45,067 nucleotides of DNA. Origin: Clostridium sp. Its GTDB lineage: Bacteria; Bacillota; Clostridia; Clostridiales; Clostridiaceae. Below the pieces are notes generated by a model, which ran no database searches, was not told the DNA's origin, and saw only the letters and a list, made by a program, of their open reading frames with translations. Position 1 is the stretch's first letter; each line of letters starts with the position of its first letter. The translations under genes and the position numbers were made by a program. The stretch spans positions 1 through 45,067 of the forward strand of contig JARLHR010000182.1 in the NCBI GenBank assembly GCA_031292145.1, read 5' to 3'. Below, piece by piece: positions 9,654-18,635 of this stretch.

Positions 9654-11654
9654 ATGGGATTGAAAAGAAGCAAAATTAACAACATTCGTAGTAAGTTAAT
9701 TATTAGTCTAGTGGGAATTTGTGTGATTCCATTAATTATGCTAGGTTATGGTTCTTACTTAGAGTCAAAATCAATACTTAACCATAAATTATCAGTTACA
9801 AGTCAACAAACACTTTCAGAAGTAAATAGTGGAATAGATAATTATTTTTATGGATTTGGAAATATGGTTACAATGCTAGCGACTAATTACAATGTTGTTA
9901 ACAGTGATAGTAATGTAAATGTTTCCTTTATACCAGGAATGTTGCAGAATGCAAAAGAAACTGATAATGATATATTTAGTGCCTATTTTGGAATGACTGA
10001 TGGTAAATTTCTAATATATCCAAATAGCAAAATGCCTGATGGATTTGACCCTAGGGAAAGGCCTTGGTATAAGCAAGCCTTAGACCATAAAGGGCAAGTG
10101 GTAATAACATTGCCATTTAAAGATGCCCAAACAGGTAAATCCGTTGTATCTGTAGCAAGGACAGTGGAAAGAGACGGTAAAGTAGTAGGTGTTTGTGCAA
10201 TGAATGTCTCTTTGGATACCTTGGCAGAGAAAATAAGCTTAAAGAAAATAGGGGATTCGGGATGCGTATTTATTGCTGATGTAGAAGGGAATATCATAGC
10301 ACATCCTCAAAAAGAGTTAATTGGTACAAATGAAGCTTCTAAATTATCAATTTGGAATGATATAAAATCATCAGATAATGGATTTACAAATTATACGTAC
10401 AATAATGTAAATAAGTTTGGTGTATATCAAACGAATAATACGACTGGTTGGAAAGTAGTAGCTTCTTTGGATGAGGAAGAATTATCTAAGGACACAAAAT
10501 CAATATTAATTTCTACATTGCTTATAATATTAGTTATGGCAATAGTGTCGATAATCTTATCGCTAATATTAAGCAAAGGCATAGCTCAAAATATTAAAAA
10601 ATTAAAAGAGGTTTTTGGAAAAGCATCAAATGGGGATTTGACTGTATTTATAACTACAACAACAAAAGATGAATTTAGAGATTTGGCTAATTCGTTTAAT
10701 TCTATGATGAAAAATATATCGGAACTTATGAATAGCGTGACAACATCATCTAAGGAAGTCTTAGAAACATCATCAAACCTTGCAAGTATGTCAGAAGAAG
10801 TAACTGCATCTATAGGGGAAGTAGCTAAGGCAATAGAAGAGGTTTCAGAAGGTGCAACAAATCAAGCTCAAAATGCTCAGAATGGTGTTTCAGAAATGAA
10901 TGAATTAGCAGATAGGTTAGATAAAATTAATGTGAATTCTGATGAAATGGATGCGATATCCAATAACACTAAGGATTTAGGTACTAAAGGTTTATCTATG
11001 ATAGATACATTAATAGAAAAATCACATAAAACTAAGATAGCTACTAACGAAGTTAATGAAATAGTTCAAGATATGAATGAAAGTACCAAAAAAATCAATA
11101 CTATATCTGAAGCAATTGCTGAGATAACAGAGCAAACTAGCCTTTTATCATTAAATGCAAGTATAGAATCTGCACGTGCAGGTGAAGCAGGTAAAGGATT
11201 TGCTGTTGTAGCAGAAGAAATAGGAAAACTTGCAGAACAATCTAGGAATTCAACTGAGGAAATAAAGACAATTATAGCAAGTATACAAGAAAAGTCAGAT
11301 ACAGCAGTAAAAGCCATTAAATCCACTGAAGGTGTAGTAAATGAACAAGATCTAGCAGTAGGACAAACTCAGAAGATATTTATTGAAATTCTTGATTCGA
11401 TTTCAATAATGATTGATAAGGTTGAAGATGTAAAGTTATCTATTGTTGACATAAATCAAAAGAAGCAAAGTACGTTAATTGAAATTGAGAATATTTCCTC
11501 AATATCTCAAGAGACTGCCTCTGCATCAGAAGAAGTTACTGCTTCTACAGAAGAAATAACTGCTGTTATGGATAGATTTACAAAGTATGCAGATGACCTA
11601 CAATTATTAGCTGAAAAATTAGGTGCTGAATTAGATAAATTTAAGATAAATTAA
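9654..11654 (+). CDS. Methyl-accepting chemotaxis protein, dCache type (receptor 2)
   Basis: 666-residue chemoreceptor, a paralogue of the gene at 1116: the two are close to identical over long parts of HAMP and the signalling domain, and diverge in the sensor. The ATG at 9654 follows AAAGGGGATTAGG. TM1 16-36, double-Cache domain 37-282, TM2 about 283-306, HAMP, then the hairpin tip [20 protein letters not shown] near 493. In the sensor the amino-acid motif is altered: [10 protein letters not shown] has Phe for the first Tyr, LPFKD has Phe for Tyr, and AMNVSL has Asn where receptor 1 has Asp (GLDCAL). Ligand preference is therefore probably different. Recent duplication followed by sensor divergence is the likely history. 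Confidence 0.95.
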   Translation: MGLKRSKINNIRSKLIISLVGICVIPLIMLGYGSYLESKSILNHKLSVTSQQTLSEVNSGIDNYFYGFGNMVTMLATNYNVVNSDSNVNVSFIPGMLQNAKETDNDIFSAYFGMTDGKFLIYPNSKMPDGFDPRERPWYKQALDHKGQVVITLPFKDAQTGKSVVSVARTVERDGKVVGVCAMNVSLDTLAEKISLKKIGDSGCVFIADVEGNIIAHPQKELIGTNEASKLSIWNDIKSSDNGFTNYTYNNVNKFGVYQTNNTTGWKVVASLDEEELSKDTKSILISTLLIILVMAIVSIILSLILSKGIAQNIKKLKEVFGKASNGDLTVFITTTTKDEFRDLANSFNSMMKNISELMNSVTTSSKEVLETSSNLASMSEEVTASIGEVAKAIEEVSEGATNQAQNAQNGVSEMNELADRLDKINVNSDEMDAISNNTKDLGTKGLSMIDTLIEKSHKTKIATNEVNEIVQDMNESTKKINTISEAIAEITEQTSLLSLNASIESARAGEAGKGFAVVAEEIGKLAEQSRNSTEEIKTIIASIQEKSDTAVKAIKSTEGVVNEQDLAVGQTQKIFIEILDSISIMIDKVEDVKLSIVDINQKKQSTLIEIENISSISQETASASEEVTASTEEITAVMDRFTKYADDLQLLAEKLGAELDKFKIN

Positions 11655-11676
11655 TATTATGTTATAATTTTTACTT

Positions 11677-11705
11677 TAGACAGCTAGCATTTGTCGTGAT
11701 AAAAT
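11677..11705 (+). promoter_or_regulatory. Putative sigma-A promoter
   Basis: TAGACA (11677-11682), 17-base spacer, TAAAAT (11700-11705); each hexamer differs from consensus at one base. It lies 38 bases before the start at 11743, so the small gene downstream has its own promoter and need not be co-transcribed with the chemoreceptor. Confidence 0.5.
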
Positions 11706-11742
11706 ATAGTTAGAATATAAAAACTAGACAGATGGTGAGCAA

Positions 11743-12165
11743 ATGACGAGAGCAAAATTAGAAAAAAATAAAAGTGGGAAAATAGTATTTAAATTAAAAA
11801 TTGATAACAATGATAAAACAAATATATTATTTAAAAGGGCACTTATGGAATCGAAAATTATTAAAGGCAAATCTAGATATGAATATGAAGTACCGTTAAG
11901 ATTTTTCGTTCCAATATGTAAAAATGTAATTAAAGAAAATTTCGCATTAGATAAGAGAAGTATACTATCTTATTTGGAATTCTCAGATTATTATGATGAA
12001 AACTATTATACAAATGTAGAAGCGACACCTCAATATATGAAAAAATGGAGGGAAGAAGGCTGCCCAGACATTTATAGAATTACTATAGATAAAGATAATT
12101 ATGAAATAAAAAAAGAAGTAGTCTTTAAGAAGCATAAGATAATAGTTAAAGATCTAAATTTATAA
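11743..12165 (+). CDS. Unknown protein, 140 residues
   Basis: I do not recognise this protein. It is a soluble, Lys-rich protein without a signal peptide or membrane span. An N-terminal beta-rich part (KSGKIVFKLKIDNNDKT) is followed by a segment rich in aromatic residues (YLEFSDYYDENYYTN) and a C-terminal strand-rich part. ATG follows GGTGAGCAA with its own promoter and it is closed by a clear terminator, so it is a real single-gene transcript. Its position next to a chemoreceptor is the only context and is weak. Confidence 0.7.
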   Translation: MTRAKLEKNKSGKIVFKLKIDNNDKTNILFKRALMESKIIKGKSRYEYEVPLRFFVPICKNVIKENFALDKRSILSYLEFSDYYDENYYTNVEATPQYMKKWREEGCPDIYRITIDKDNYEIKKEVVFKKHKIIVKDLNL

Positions 12166-12186
12166 ATATATTTGGAAAATATATTG

Positions 12187-12236
12187 AAAGGGGTATCTCA
12201 TAACAAAGATAAGAATATGAGATATTCCTTTTTATA
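12187..12236 (+). terminator. Rho-independent terminator
   Basis: AAGGGGTATCTCATA (12188-12202) pairs, with two G-T pairs, with TATGAGATATTCCTT, followed by TTTTAT. It closes the unknown gene ending at 12165. Confidence 0.8.
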
Positions 12237-12255
12237 AAATATAAGTGAATTTATG

Positions 12256-12483
12256 AGGCACAATCAAGAAAATAATAGACCAGTATGCTTGTCTATTTCG
12301 CATCATAGAGGAAGCTCGACTCGCATACGCTCGCTGAGTAAGCGATTCACACCAAATCATAGATTTGGGTTCTCTGCTTATCACCAAATTCTACTAATAG
12401 GTCAACTATGAGCAGAATTGAATTCCTTGTCTGATACGAAATATACGGCACATCTTTGGTCTATTATTTTTTTTCATGTGCCT
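12256..12483. repeat. Family A structured element, long copy (A2, 228 bp)
   Basis: Terminal arms AGGCACAATCAAGAAAATAA and a right arm ending TTTTTCATGTGCCT. Inside it are further helices: TAGACCA (12276-12282) with TGGTCTA (12457-12463); ATTTCG/ATCA (12295-12305) with TGAT/CGAAAT (12432-12442); hairpin ACCAAAT (12351-12357) with ATTTGGGT; AATTCT (12387-12392) with AGAATT (12414-12419), enclosing ATAG/CTAT. Copy A3 keeps the same helices with changed pairs. The GC content of the core is higher than the surroundings. The right arm provides the last codons and stop of the minus-strand hutD-like gene. Confidence 0.88.
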
Positions 12484-13096
12484 TACGATAAATTATACTT
12501 GCAATTATATTAGTATTATTTAAACAATTACTAGAAAAAATAAATTCATGCATAGAATTTGCAGTAGTACTGTTGATTAGCAATAAATCATTATTATTAA
12601 CTTTATAGAGTTTATTATTTATATTAACTTTAAAGCTACCATTTATAGCATATAAACAAATTGCTACGAGGTCTTTGTTTAAAGAAGCCTTATATCTAAA
12701 AGTAACTTGTTTTCTAGGGAGAATATTTAAGTGAATTAATTCACCATCATAATTTTCGTTGGTCATTAAATTAAAAACAGAAGCCCTGCCATAAGTTTTA
12801 GTTTTCCAATCGCCCATAAAACTATCTTGATCAAAGGGGTTAAGTAATTTTGCATATTTATTTTCATGGTCAAGGGTTATTTTGCCTTCAGTAACCATGA
12901 ATTTGCGCGAAATATTTGGTAGATTACTAAATGTGGATTCAGGTATATCAATTTTAGCAATGCCAAGTCTCCATAAGAAATTTCTACTTGCATAATCAGA
13001 GTTTAATGGGTATGTTATTAATTCAGTAGCCATACCACCAGACCAAAATGTTGGCTTATAACTTTCTCGCCCTATTAATTCAACATTATAGTTCAT
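12464..13096 (-). CDS. HutD/Ves family cupin-like protein
   Basis: 210-residue protein of the HutD/Ves family, a bicupin-like fold linked in other bacteria to histidine utilisation or to stress; biochemical role unknown. Family signatures: the early WSGGMATELITYP, RLGIAKIDIPESTFSNLPNI, the strand FMVTEGKITLDHE, and the segment DWKTKTYGRASVFNLMTN. The ATG at 13096 follows AAAAGGAGAG. The last five residues (AHEKK) and the TAA stop are encoded by the right arm of repeat A2, so the original C-terminus was probably replaced when the repeat arrived. No hut genes are nearby. Confidence 0.8.
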   Translation of the reverse strand: MNYNVELIGRESYKPTFWSGGMATELITYPLNSDYASRNFLWRLGIAKIDIPESTFSNLPNISRKFMVTEGKITLDHENKYAKLLNPFDQDSFMGDWKTKTYGRASVFNLMTNENYDGELIHLNILPRKQVTFRYKASLNKDLVAICLYAINGSFKVNINNKLYKVNNNDLLLINSTTANSMHEFIFSSNCLNNTNIIASIIYRKAHEKK

Positions 13097-13215
13097 AAAT
13101 TACTCTCCTTTTATTTGAAATATATTTTACATTCGGTATATTAAAAGATATATGTATAATTGATGTGGTTAAGTACAATATAACATATAATTAATTCCCA
13201 ATCATATGTTAGCTT

Positions 13216-13275
13216 AGGCACATGAAAGAACATAATAGGCAAGCATATTGGTCTATTATGTTCTTGATTGTGCCT
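13216..13275. repeat. Family A palindromic repeat, short copy (A4)
   Basis: 60-bp hairpin, AGGCACATGAAAGAACATAA paired with TTATGTTCTTGATTGTGCCT. AACATAATAG/CTATTATGTT here replaces AAAATAATAG of other copies, both strands changed together. It lies in the 367-base gap between divergent genes at 13096 and 13464; the remainder is AT-rich without an obvious promoter. Confidence 0.87.
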
Positions 13276-13463
13276 CTATAGCATTCAGGATTACTATTAT
13301 TTTAGATAAAATAATATAGATAGTAACATTTACTTAGTAAAGTTATAATTGGTATATAAATAATTATACAACAAAGATTTAAAAATCATTGATGTAATTA
13401 TGAAATTTTATAAAAAATTTAATTACAATTATTATAAAAAATATGATTATAGGGGCTGACATT

Positions 13464-14048
13464 ATGGAATGTTTTAATATAAAAAAAATATTAAGAAAAG
13501 AAATTTTAGAGAAACGCGAAAATATAGATATAACTATAAAGAAAAAGATGGATAAGGAAATATTAAATAGATTTTATGAAAGCAAGTATTATAATGAAGC
13601 AAGAAATGTTTTCATTTATATATCATATGGTTCGGAAATAGATACTAAAGATATAATAAACAAGGCTTTAAAAGAGAATAAAAGAATTTATGTGCCAAGA
13701 ACTGAATTCAAAACTAGAATCATGGATGCAGTAGAAATATCATCATTGGATAAATTGATTGAAAATTCATATGGAATTTTGGAACCATCAGAAAATGAAC
13801 CACATATTGATCCTAACGGATTGGATCTGATTTTAGTCCCGGGAGTAGCTTTTGATAGAAATGGTGGAAGAATGGGATATGGTGCAGGATTTTATGATAG
13901 ATATTTTAAGAAAATTAATAGCGACAACATAAAAAGAATCACAAAATTAGCTTTAGCTTATGATTTCCAAGTAATAGGTGAAGTTCCAATGGAGGAATTG
14001 GATATTCCTGTAGATTACATAATAACTGAAAAAGAATTTATAGATTAA
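13464..14048 (+). CDS. 5-formyltetrahydrofolate cyclo-ligase
   Basis: 194-residue enzyme that converts 5-formyl-THF to 5,10-methenyl-THF with ATP, recycling folate in the cytoplasm. The C-terminal signature is complete: GVAFDRNGGRMGYGAGFYDR at about 130-149, then the LALAYDFQ and P-x-D-x-x-V/I-D-Y-I-I-T-E end. The N-terminal K-x-x-L-R-K-E-I-L-E-K-R motif for substrate and ATP binding is present. The ATG at 13464 follows AGGGGC (13451-13456); the in-frame ATG at 13443 has no ribosome binding site. It is followed after 45 bases by the large coiled-coil gene in the same direction, possibly co-transcribed. Confidence 0.93.
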   Translation: MECFNIKKILRKEILEKRENIDITIKKKMDKEILNRFYESKYYNEARNVFIYISYGSEIDTKDIINKALKENKRIYVPRTEFKTRIMDAVEISSLDKLIENSYGILEPSENEPHIDPNGLDLILVPGVAFDRNGGRMGYGAGFYDRYFKKINSDNIKRITKLALAYDFQVIGEVPMEELDIPVDYIITEKEFID

Positions 14049-14093
14049 ATTTTGAATAATAATTCAGAATTCATATTCTCGGGGGGAGAATTT

Positions 14094-16736
14094 ATGGAAT
14101 ATAATGAAAGCAATTTTTTTTACCTGAAAAATACGAGTATTGAAAAATACTATGAAGCGTTGGTAAGAGCAGAGCATGTGTGTGAATACTTCCCTATAGT
14201 AACAAAGATTATTGCTAGGAAAGTAATTGAAGCGTTTTTAAAAGATATTGCAGAGAAATATGATATGGAATCAAATGTAGCAGCATGGCAGTTGGTTAAT
14301 AATATTAAACTCAGTCAAAAGTTTTCTTTGCCAGAAGAAATTTATAAGTATATTGAAATCATATTAGTTAATGCATATGAACACTCTTCATATAATCATA
14401 AAATAAAGAGAATATCTAAACATCCTATAGAAATTTTAGAAACAGCTCATAATGTTTTTTGTTGGTATTTAAATATAACAGAAAACCAATTAATAATACC
14501 AGCTAAAAACTTAAACTTTAAAGCACCTAGTACTATTGAATATATGCAAAAAGAAATTATTAGAATTAATAATGAGCTAATATTTAAGGAAAATGAAATT
14601 AATAATCTTAGACAAAAGCTCATTGAACAAGCCAGCCACTCAACGAATATAAGTGATATAAACAACACTATAATAGCTGTAAAAGAAGAAAAAGCCTATT
14701 TGGAAAAAATGCAGATAATATTAAATCAAAAAATTGAAGAACAAAAAAAACAAGTATTATATACAGAAAAAGAGTATAGCACTTATATAAAGAAATTTGA
14801 TAATTTAAGTGAAAAATGTAATGAGAGTCAGGAGCTGATTTTTGGAAAGGAAAGTCAGTTGGTTAAATCAGAAATACAGAAACAGGAAGTAAGGGATTTA
14901 ATTAATAAATTAGAGGAACAAGATGATTCAATAAAAAGAATCGAACAGGATCTTGAAGATGAATTGAATATATTAAGGAAAGCTTATGAAAATTTAGTGG
15001 ATTTAATCAAAAAATATGAGGATAATTTAGAAACAATAGAGTTTTCATATGATAAGGATTTACAAAAGATATTAGAAATTCAACAAAAGAATATAATGAT
15101 TAAAATAAACTTTGAGGATAGAATATTTAATGAAAATATACTAGCTTATTCACAAAATATAGTGGAAGCAAAGAAAAGAGCACTTATTTTTAAAGAAATA
15201 TTAAATGATCAAATTAATAAAGAAATTAAATATGAAATACTTTATAAAGGTTTTTTAAACTTAGCTGGAAAAGAGTTGAGAATAATATACATACTTGCTA
15301 ATAGCATCAACACGACATTCAATTTACTAGGCAAGTCCAAGGAATTACCATCAAGATCTATTGAAGATAAGTTTTTAGAACTAATAAATAGAAGACTAGA
15401 CGAATTAAAGAACGTAAACGATGATGAAATTAGGTTAATTATATATTATGAATTAATAAAATTAGCTGAAATTTCTTCAGGAAAAGTATATAATAGAAAA
15501 CATTTTATACAAGCCTTAGATGGGGTTGTAGATAATGCGTATAAGTTTTTATCAAACAAGATAGATTTCAATGGTAGAATTAATAAAATAGATGCAATAG
15601 CTGAATATTACTTAAAAAAAATAATTGCCATTTTAAAGAGTAGAAATTCAGGTGTGCAGATTGGTAGCGAATTAGTTCATAGGATTTGTAAAAATATTAC
15701 GGAACTGAGGGACAACGGTGAAAATGTGGTTAAAAAGAAAATATATTATGGAAAATTTGATTTGGATACCATGTCTGAGGAGATGATTAAAAGTGCTATA
15801 AAAATTCATCCGTTTGAATTTTTATCAATAATGATATCCCTGGGAAGTAGTGCTGCATACGCTGAGTTTTATGCTATTATATTTAGAATATATAATTTAA
15901 TAGAAAAAAGATTTTCATTTAATGAAAGAGAAGAAACTTTTGTTGAAGGTCTTCCCAATGAATATTTTATGATTTTAATGTTTTTGTCTAGTAAAGATGA
16001 TTTAATGAATGAAAAACTGCAAGAAGGATTATTACCATTATTGATAATGGAAATAGTAAATATAGAGTTAATATTACCTAATGAAATTGTTAAATTAGAA
16101 AGTTATAAGGAAATGATTAACCTATGGAAGCAGAAGCAGCACAAATATAGTGATATTTATATTGAAAAAGAAGAAAAAGAAAATGAACTTAAGTTATTAA
16201 TTCAGGAAAAACAGATGTTAGAAGTTAATCATAATAAATTGCTAAACAATCATGATGCATTTACAGAAAAATATAGAAGTTATGAAGAAGAATTTAAAAA
16301 TATTATAATAAATTCTGATAAAAGGGTATTATTGCAATCATTTAGAAATTACTATGAACTTCGAAACAAAAAAGAAGTGGCTGAAAAGAATATTAATGAA
16401 TCTAAAGACAAATTTGGAGCATTTAAAAGCATGTTTTCTCCAGGAGTATGGAAAGAAAAGGCCAGCAGATTTGTTAGTGAATCAAATATGCTGGAAGCGG
16501 AGAAGTTACTTATTGAAGAAGCAAAACAAAAACCATATTTCCAAAAAGAGTATTTGGTTTTTGAAGAATTAGAAGATCAGATTGAAAAAATTAAAAAGTT
16601 AATAAATAAAAGTGAGGAAGATGTTAAAAATAAGAACTTAGTAATTGAGAATATCATGGGAAAAATAAGTAAAATAGATAAACAACTTAATACAATAAAA
16701 GATATTTATATCGATATAGAAGATGTATATTACTAG
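14094..16736 (+). CDS. Large coiled-coil protein of unknown function with DUF4145-like N-terminus
   Basis: 880 residues from the ATG at 14094, chosen for the GGGGGGAG (14081-14088) in front of it; an earlier TTG at 14052 lacks one. I do not recognise the whole protein. Residues about 15-135 form a helical unit with ARKVIEAFLKDIAEKYDM, then AWQLVNNIKL, then VNAYEHSSY and HPIEILETAHNVFCWYL, resembling DUF4145/HsdR N-terminal helical domains (HEPN-like). Residues 150-330 and 690-870 are long Glu/Lys-rich coiled coils; a helical middle (about 360-660) has no known motif. No Walker A, nuclease or membrane motif is visible. It may be an architectural or sensor component; its family-A repeat neighbours give no clue. 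The stop overlaps a solo repeat arm. Confidence 0.8.
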   Translation: MEYNESNFFYLKNTSIEKYYEALVRAEHVCEYFPIVTKIIARKVIEAFLKDIAEKYDMESNVAAWQLVNNIKLSQKFSLPEEIYKYIEIILVNAYEHSSYNHKIKRISKHPIEILETAHNVFCWYLNITENQLIIPAKNLNFKAPSTIEYMQKEIIRINNELIFKENEINNLRQKLIEQASHSTNISDINNTIIAVKEEKAYLEKMQIILNQKIEEQKKQVLYTEKEYSTYIKKFDNLSEKCNESQELIFGKESQLVKSEIQKQEVRDLINKLEEQDDSIKRIEQDLEDELNILRKAYENLVDLIKKYEDNLETIEFSYDKDLQKILEIQQKNIMIKINFEDRIFNENILAYSQNIVEAKKRALIFKEILNDQINKEIKYEILYKGFLNLAGKELRIIYILANSINTTFNLLGKSKELPSRSIEDKFLELINRRLDELKNVNDDEIRLIIYYELIKLAEISSGKVYNRKHFIQALDGVVDNAYKFLSNKIDFNGRINKIDAIAEYYLKKIIAILKSRNSGVQIGSELVHRICKNITELRDNGENVVKKKIYYGKFDLDTMSEEMIKSAIKIHPFEFLSIMISLGSSAAYAEFYAIIFRIYNLIEKRFSFNEREETFVEGLPNEYFMILMFLSSKDDLMNEKLQEGLLPLLIMEIVNIELILPNEIVKLESYKEMINLWKQKQHKYSDIYIEKEEKENELKLLIQEKQMLEVNHNKLLNNHDAFTEKYRSYEEEFKNIIINSDKRVLLQSFRNYYELRNKKEVAEKNINESKDKFGAFKSMFSPGVWKEKASRFVSESNMLEAEKLLIEEAKQKPYFQKEYLVFEELEDQIEKIKKLINKSEEDVKNKNLVIENIMGKISKIDKQLNTIKDIYIDIEDVYY

Positions 16737-16758
16737 GGCATATTCAAGAAAATAATAA
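16735..16758 (+). repeat. Family A solo left arm (A5)
   Basis: GGGCATATTCAAGAAAATAA begins on the stop codon of the coiled-coil gene and matches the left arm of the family, but no right arm follows before the full copy A3 starts at 16808. It is probably the remnant of a deleted element. Confidence 0.65.
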
Positions 16759-16807
16759 TTTATATACCTAGTAGAAAATTTTGATGTATAATTAAATTAT
16801 ATTCTTT

Positions 16808-17036
16808 AGGCACATTCAAGAAAATAACAAGTCCATCTGCCAAGCCTATTTTCCATCAGGGGAAGCTCGATTCGCATACGCTCACTGAGTAAGCGATTCA
16901 CACCAAATCATAGATTTGGGTTCACTGCTCACGTCAGCAGATTGCCCTAATAGGCTCGCTATGAGACCAATCCGTTTCCTTGCCTGATGAAAAATAATCA
17001 TGGCATTTTGGACTTGTTATTTTCATTCATGTGCCT
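16808..17036. repeat. Family A structured element, long copy (A3, 229 bp)
   Basis: Arms AGGCACATTCAAGAAAATAA and TTATTTTCATTCATGTGCCT. The internal core is similar to A2 (for example CGCATACGCT, GAGTAAGCGATTCACACCAA, TAATAGG). Helices keep their place with changed pairs: CAAGTCCA (16828-16835) with TGGACTTG (17009-17016); ATTTT and CATCAGG (16848-16860) with CCTGATG and AAAAT (16983-16995); GATTG (16940-16944) with CAATC (16968-16972) around ATAG/CTAT. It ends 15 bases before the ribosome binding site of the metY-like gene, so it is in that gene's leader or promoter region. Confidence 0.88.
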
Positions 17037-17065
17037 TATTTAAAAACATTAGGAGGCTATATATT

Positions 17066-18331
17066 ATGAGAATTGAAACAAAATGCTTGCATGAGGGATA
17101 TAAACCTAAAAATGGAGAACCGGTAGCACTACCAATATATCAAAGTACAACTTACAGATATGACTCTACAGAAAAGATAGGAGAACTATTTGATCTAGTT
17201 GCTGATGGTCATATGTATTCTCGTATTTCAAATCCTACAGTTGGGGCTGTTGAAGCTAAAATTGCAGCATTGGAAGGCGGGATTGGTGCCCTTTGCACAA
17301 CTTCAGGTCAAGCTGCAGTATTAATAAGTGTACTAAATATATTAAATGCTGGGGATCACATAGTAAGTGCTGCTGCTATATATGGGGGAACAATTAATCT
17401 TTTTGCAGTTACACTTAAAAAATTTGGGATAGAATGTACTTTTGTAGATGCAGAGGCTTCAGAAGAAGAAATACAGAAAGCATTTAAACCTAATACAAAA
17501 ATGGTTTATGGGGAGACTATTGCGAATCCTGCAATTTCCATATTTGATATTGAGAAATTTGCCGATATTGCGCATAAAAATAATGTTCCACTTATTGTTG
17601 ATAATACATTTGCTACTCCTATTCTTTGTAGACCAATGGAATTTGGTGCGGACATAGTTATTCATTCAACAAGCAAGTATATGGATGGTCATGCAGTGCA
17701 GCTTGGGGGAGTTATTGTTGATAGTGGAAATTTTGATTGGACAAATGGTAAGTTTAAAGAATTTACAGAACCAGATGAATCTTATCATGGAATTGTATAT
17801 ACTAAACAGTTTGGTAAAGCTGCGTACATAACAAAGGCAAGAGTTCAGCTTATGAGAGATTTAGGTGCATATCCATCTGCAAATGCTGCATTTCTTTTAA
17901 ATTTAGGACTTGAAACCCTTCCAGTTAGAATGGAAAAACATTGTGGAAATGCAGAAAAAGTAGCACAGTTGTTAAATGAAAGCGATAAAGTTGAATTTGT
18001 AAATTATCCAACTATAGAAGGAAATAAATATAGAGAGCTAGCTAAAAAATATCTACCAAACGGATGCAGTGGAGTAATTTCATTTTCAATTAAAGGAAGT
18101 CGGGAAAATGCAATTAGATTTATGGATAGCTTAAAATTAGCAGAAAATGTAGTTCATGTTGCCTACTGCCGTACATCAGTACTTCATCCAGCAAGTGCAA
18201 CCCATCGTCAGCTTTCAGATGATCAATTAGTAGCTGCTGGCATAACACCAGGTCTTATAAGATTATCAATAGGTCTTGAAAATGTTGAAGACATAATAGA
18301 AGATGTGAAACAAGCATTGGAACAAGTTTAA
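17066..18331 (+). CDS. metY: O-acetylhomoserine sulfhydrylase (aminocarboxypropyltransferase)
   Basis: 421-residue PLP enzyme of the Cys/Met metabolism class that makes homocysteine from O-acetylhomoserine and sulfide. Landmarks: substrate/PLP region [36 protein letters not shown], and the PLP Lys in [11 protein letters not shown] (K204). The length of about 420 and the stretch [14 protein letters not shown] point to MetY rather than MetB or MetC. The ATG at 17066 is preceded by AGGAGG (17051-17056); an open frame to 17000 runs back into repeat A3 and is not coding. No S-box or T-box was found in front; the gap is filled by repeat A3. Confidence 0.94.
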   Translation: MRIETKCLHEGYKPKNGEPVALPIYQSTTYRYDSTEKIGELFDLVADGHMYSRISNPTVGAVEAKIAALEGGIGALCTTSGQAAVLISVLNILNAGDHIVSAAAIYGGTINLFAVTLKKFGIECTFVDAEASEEEIQKAFKPNTKMVYGETIANPAISIFDIEKFADIAHKNNVPLIVDNTFATPILCRPMEFGADIVIHSTSKYMDGHAVQLGGVIVDSGNFDWTNGKFKEFTEPDESYHGIVYTKQFGKAAYITKARVQLMRDLGAYPSANAAFLLNLGLETLPVRMEKHCGNAEKVAQLLNESDKVEFVNYPTIEGNKYRELAKKYLPNGCSGVISFSIKGSRENAIRFMDSLKLAENVVHVAYCRTSVLHPASATHRQLSDDQLVAAGITPGLIRLSIGLENVEDIIEDVKQALEQV

Positions 18332-18381
18332 TGTGTAAAATATAAATTTGAATTAGTACAAAGTGGATATATCTAATTTAT

Positions 18382-18446
18382 AAAAAAAGCACTAAATAAA
18401 AGTTGCATCTATCTAAAGTGAGCAACTTTCAACTTAGTGCTTTTTA
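18382..18446. terminator. Terminator hairpin after metY
   Basis: AAAAGCACTAAATAAAAGTTGC pairs, in two blocks, with GCAACTTT and TTAGTGCTTTTT (AAAAGCACTAA/TTAGTGCTTTT and AAAGTTGC/GCAACTTT). Confidence 0.8.
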
Positions 18447-18477
18447 TAGTTTATTTTCAAGATTTACTAAAATTAAC

Positions 18478-18622
18478 TGCATAACTACACTAGAAATAAA
18501 TAACATGTTGTGTGGAGTGTTTCATTGGAATTTTGATGGTGCAACTTCTAGTCTTAGAATCACCCATCTAGATTCCAGAGAAAACGGAACACAACATGTT
18601 ACTTATTTCGGTAAGCTATGCA
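18478..18622. repeat. Family B hairpin element (B2)
   Basis: Outer TGCATA/TATGCA, then AATAACATGTTGTGT pairing with ACACAACATGTTACTT, then GATGGTG with CACCCATC. Its arms share GTGTGGAGTGTTTC and GTTACTTATTTCGGT with B1 at 5785-5995. It fills the space between metY and the convergent thrS end, and ORFs across it are not coding. Confidence 0.8.
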
Positions 18623-18635
18623 TTTAAATGTAGTA

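Noticed and set aside
17000-17065. N-terminal extension of the metY-like gene
   Set aside because: It reads through the right arm of repeat A3; the AGGAGG at 17051 fixes the start at 17066.
16737-17065. S-box (SAM) or T-box control of the metY-like gene
   Set aside because: None of the conserved SAM-I or T-box core sequences is present; the structured signal is repeat A3.
18403-18627. 74-residue open frame on the plus strand
   Set aside because: It runs across the metY terminator and repeat B2.
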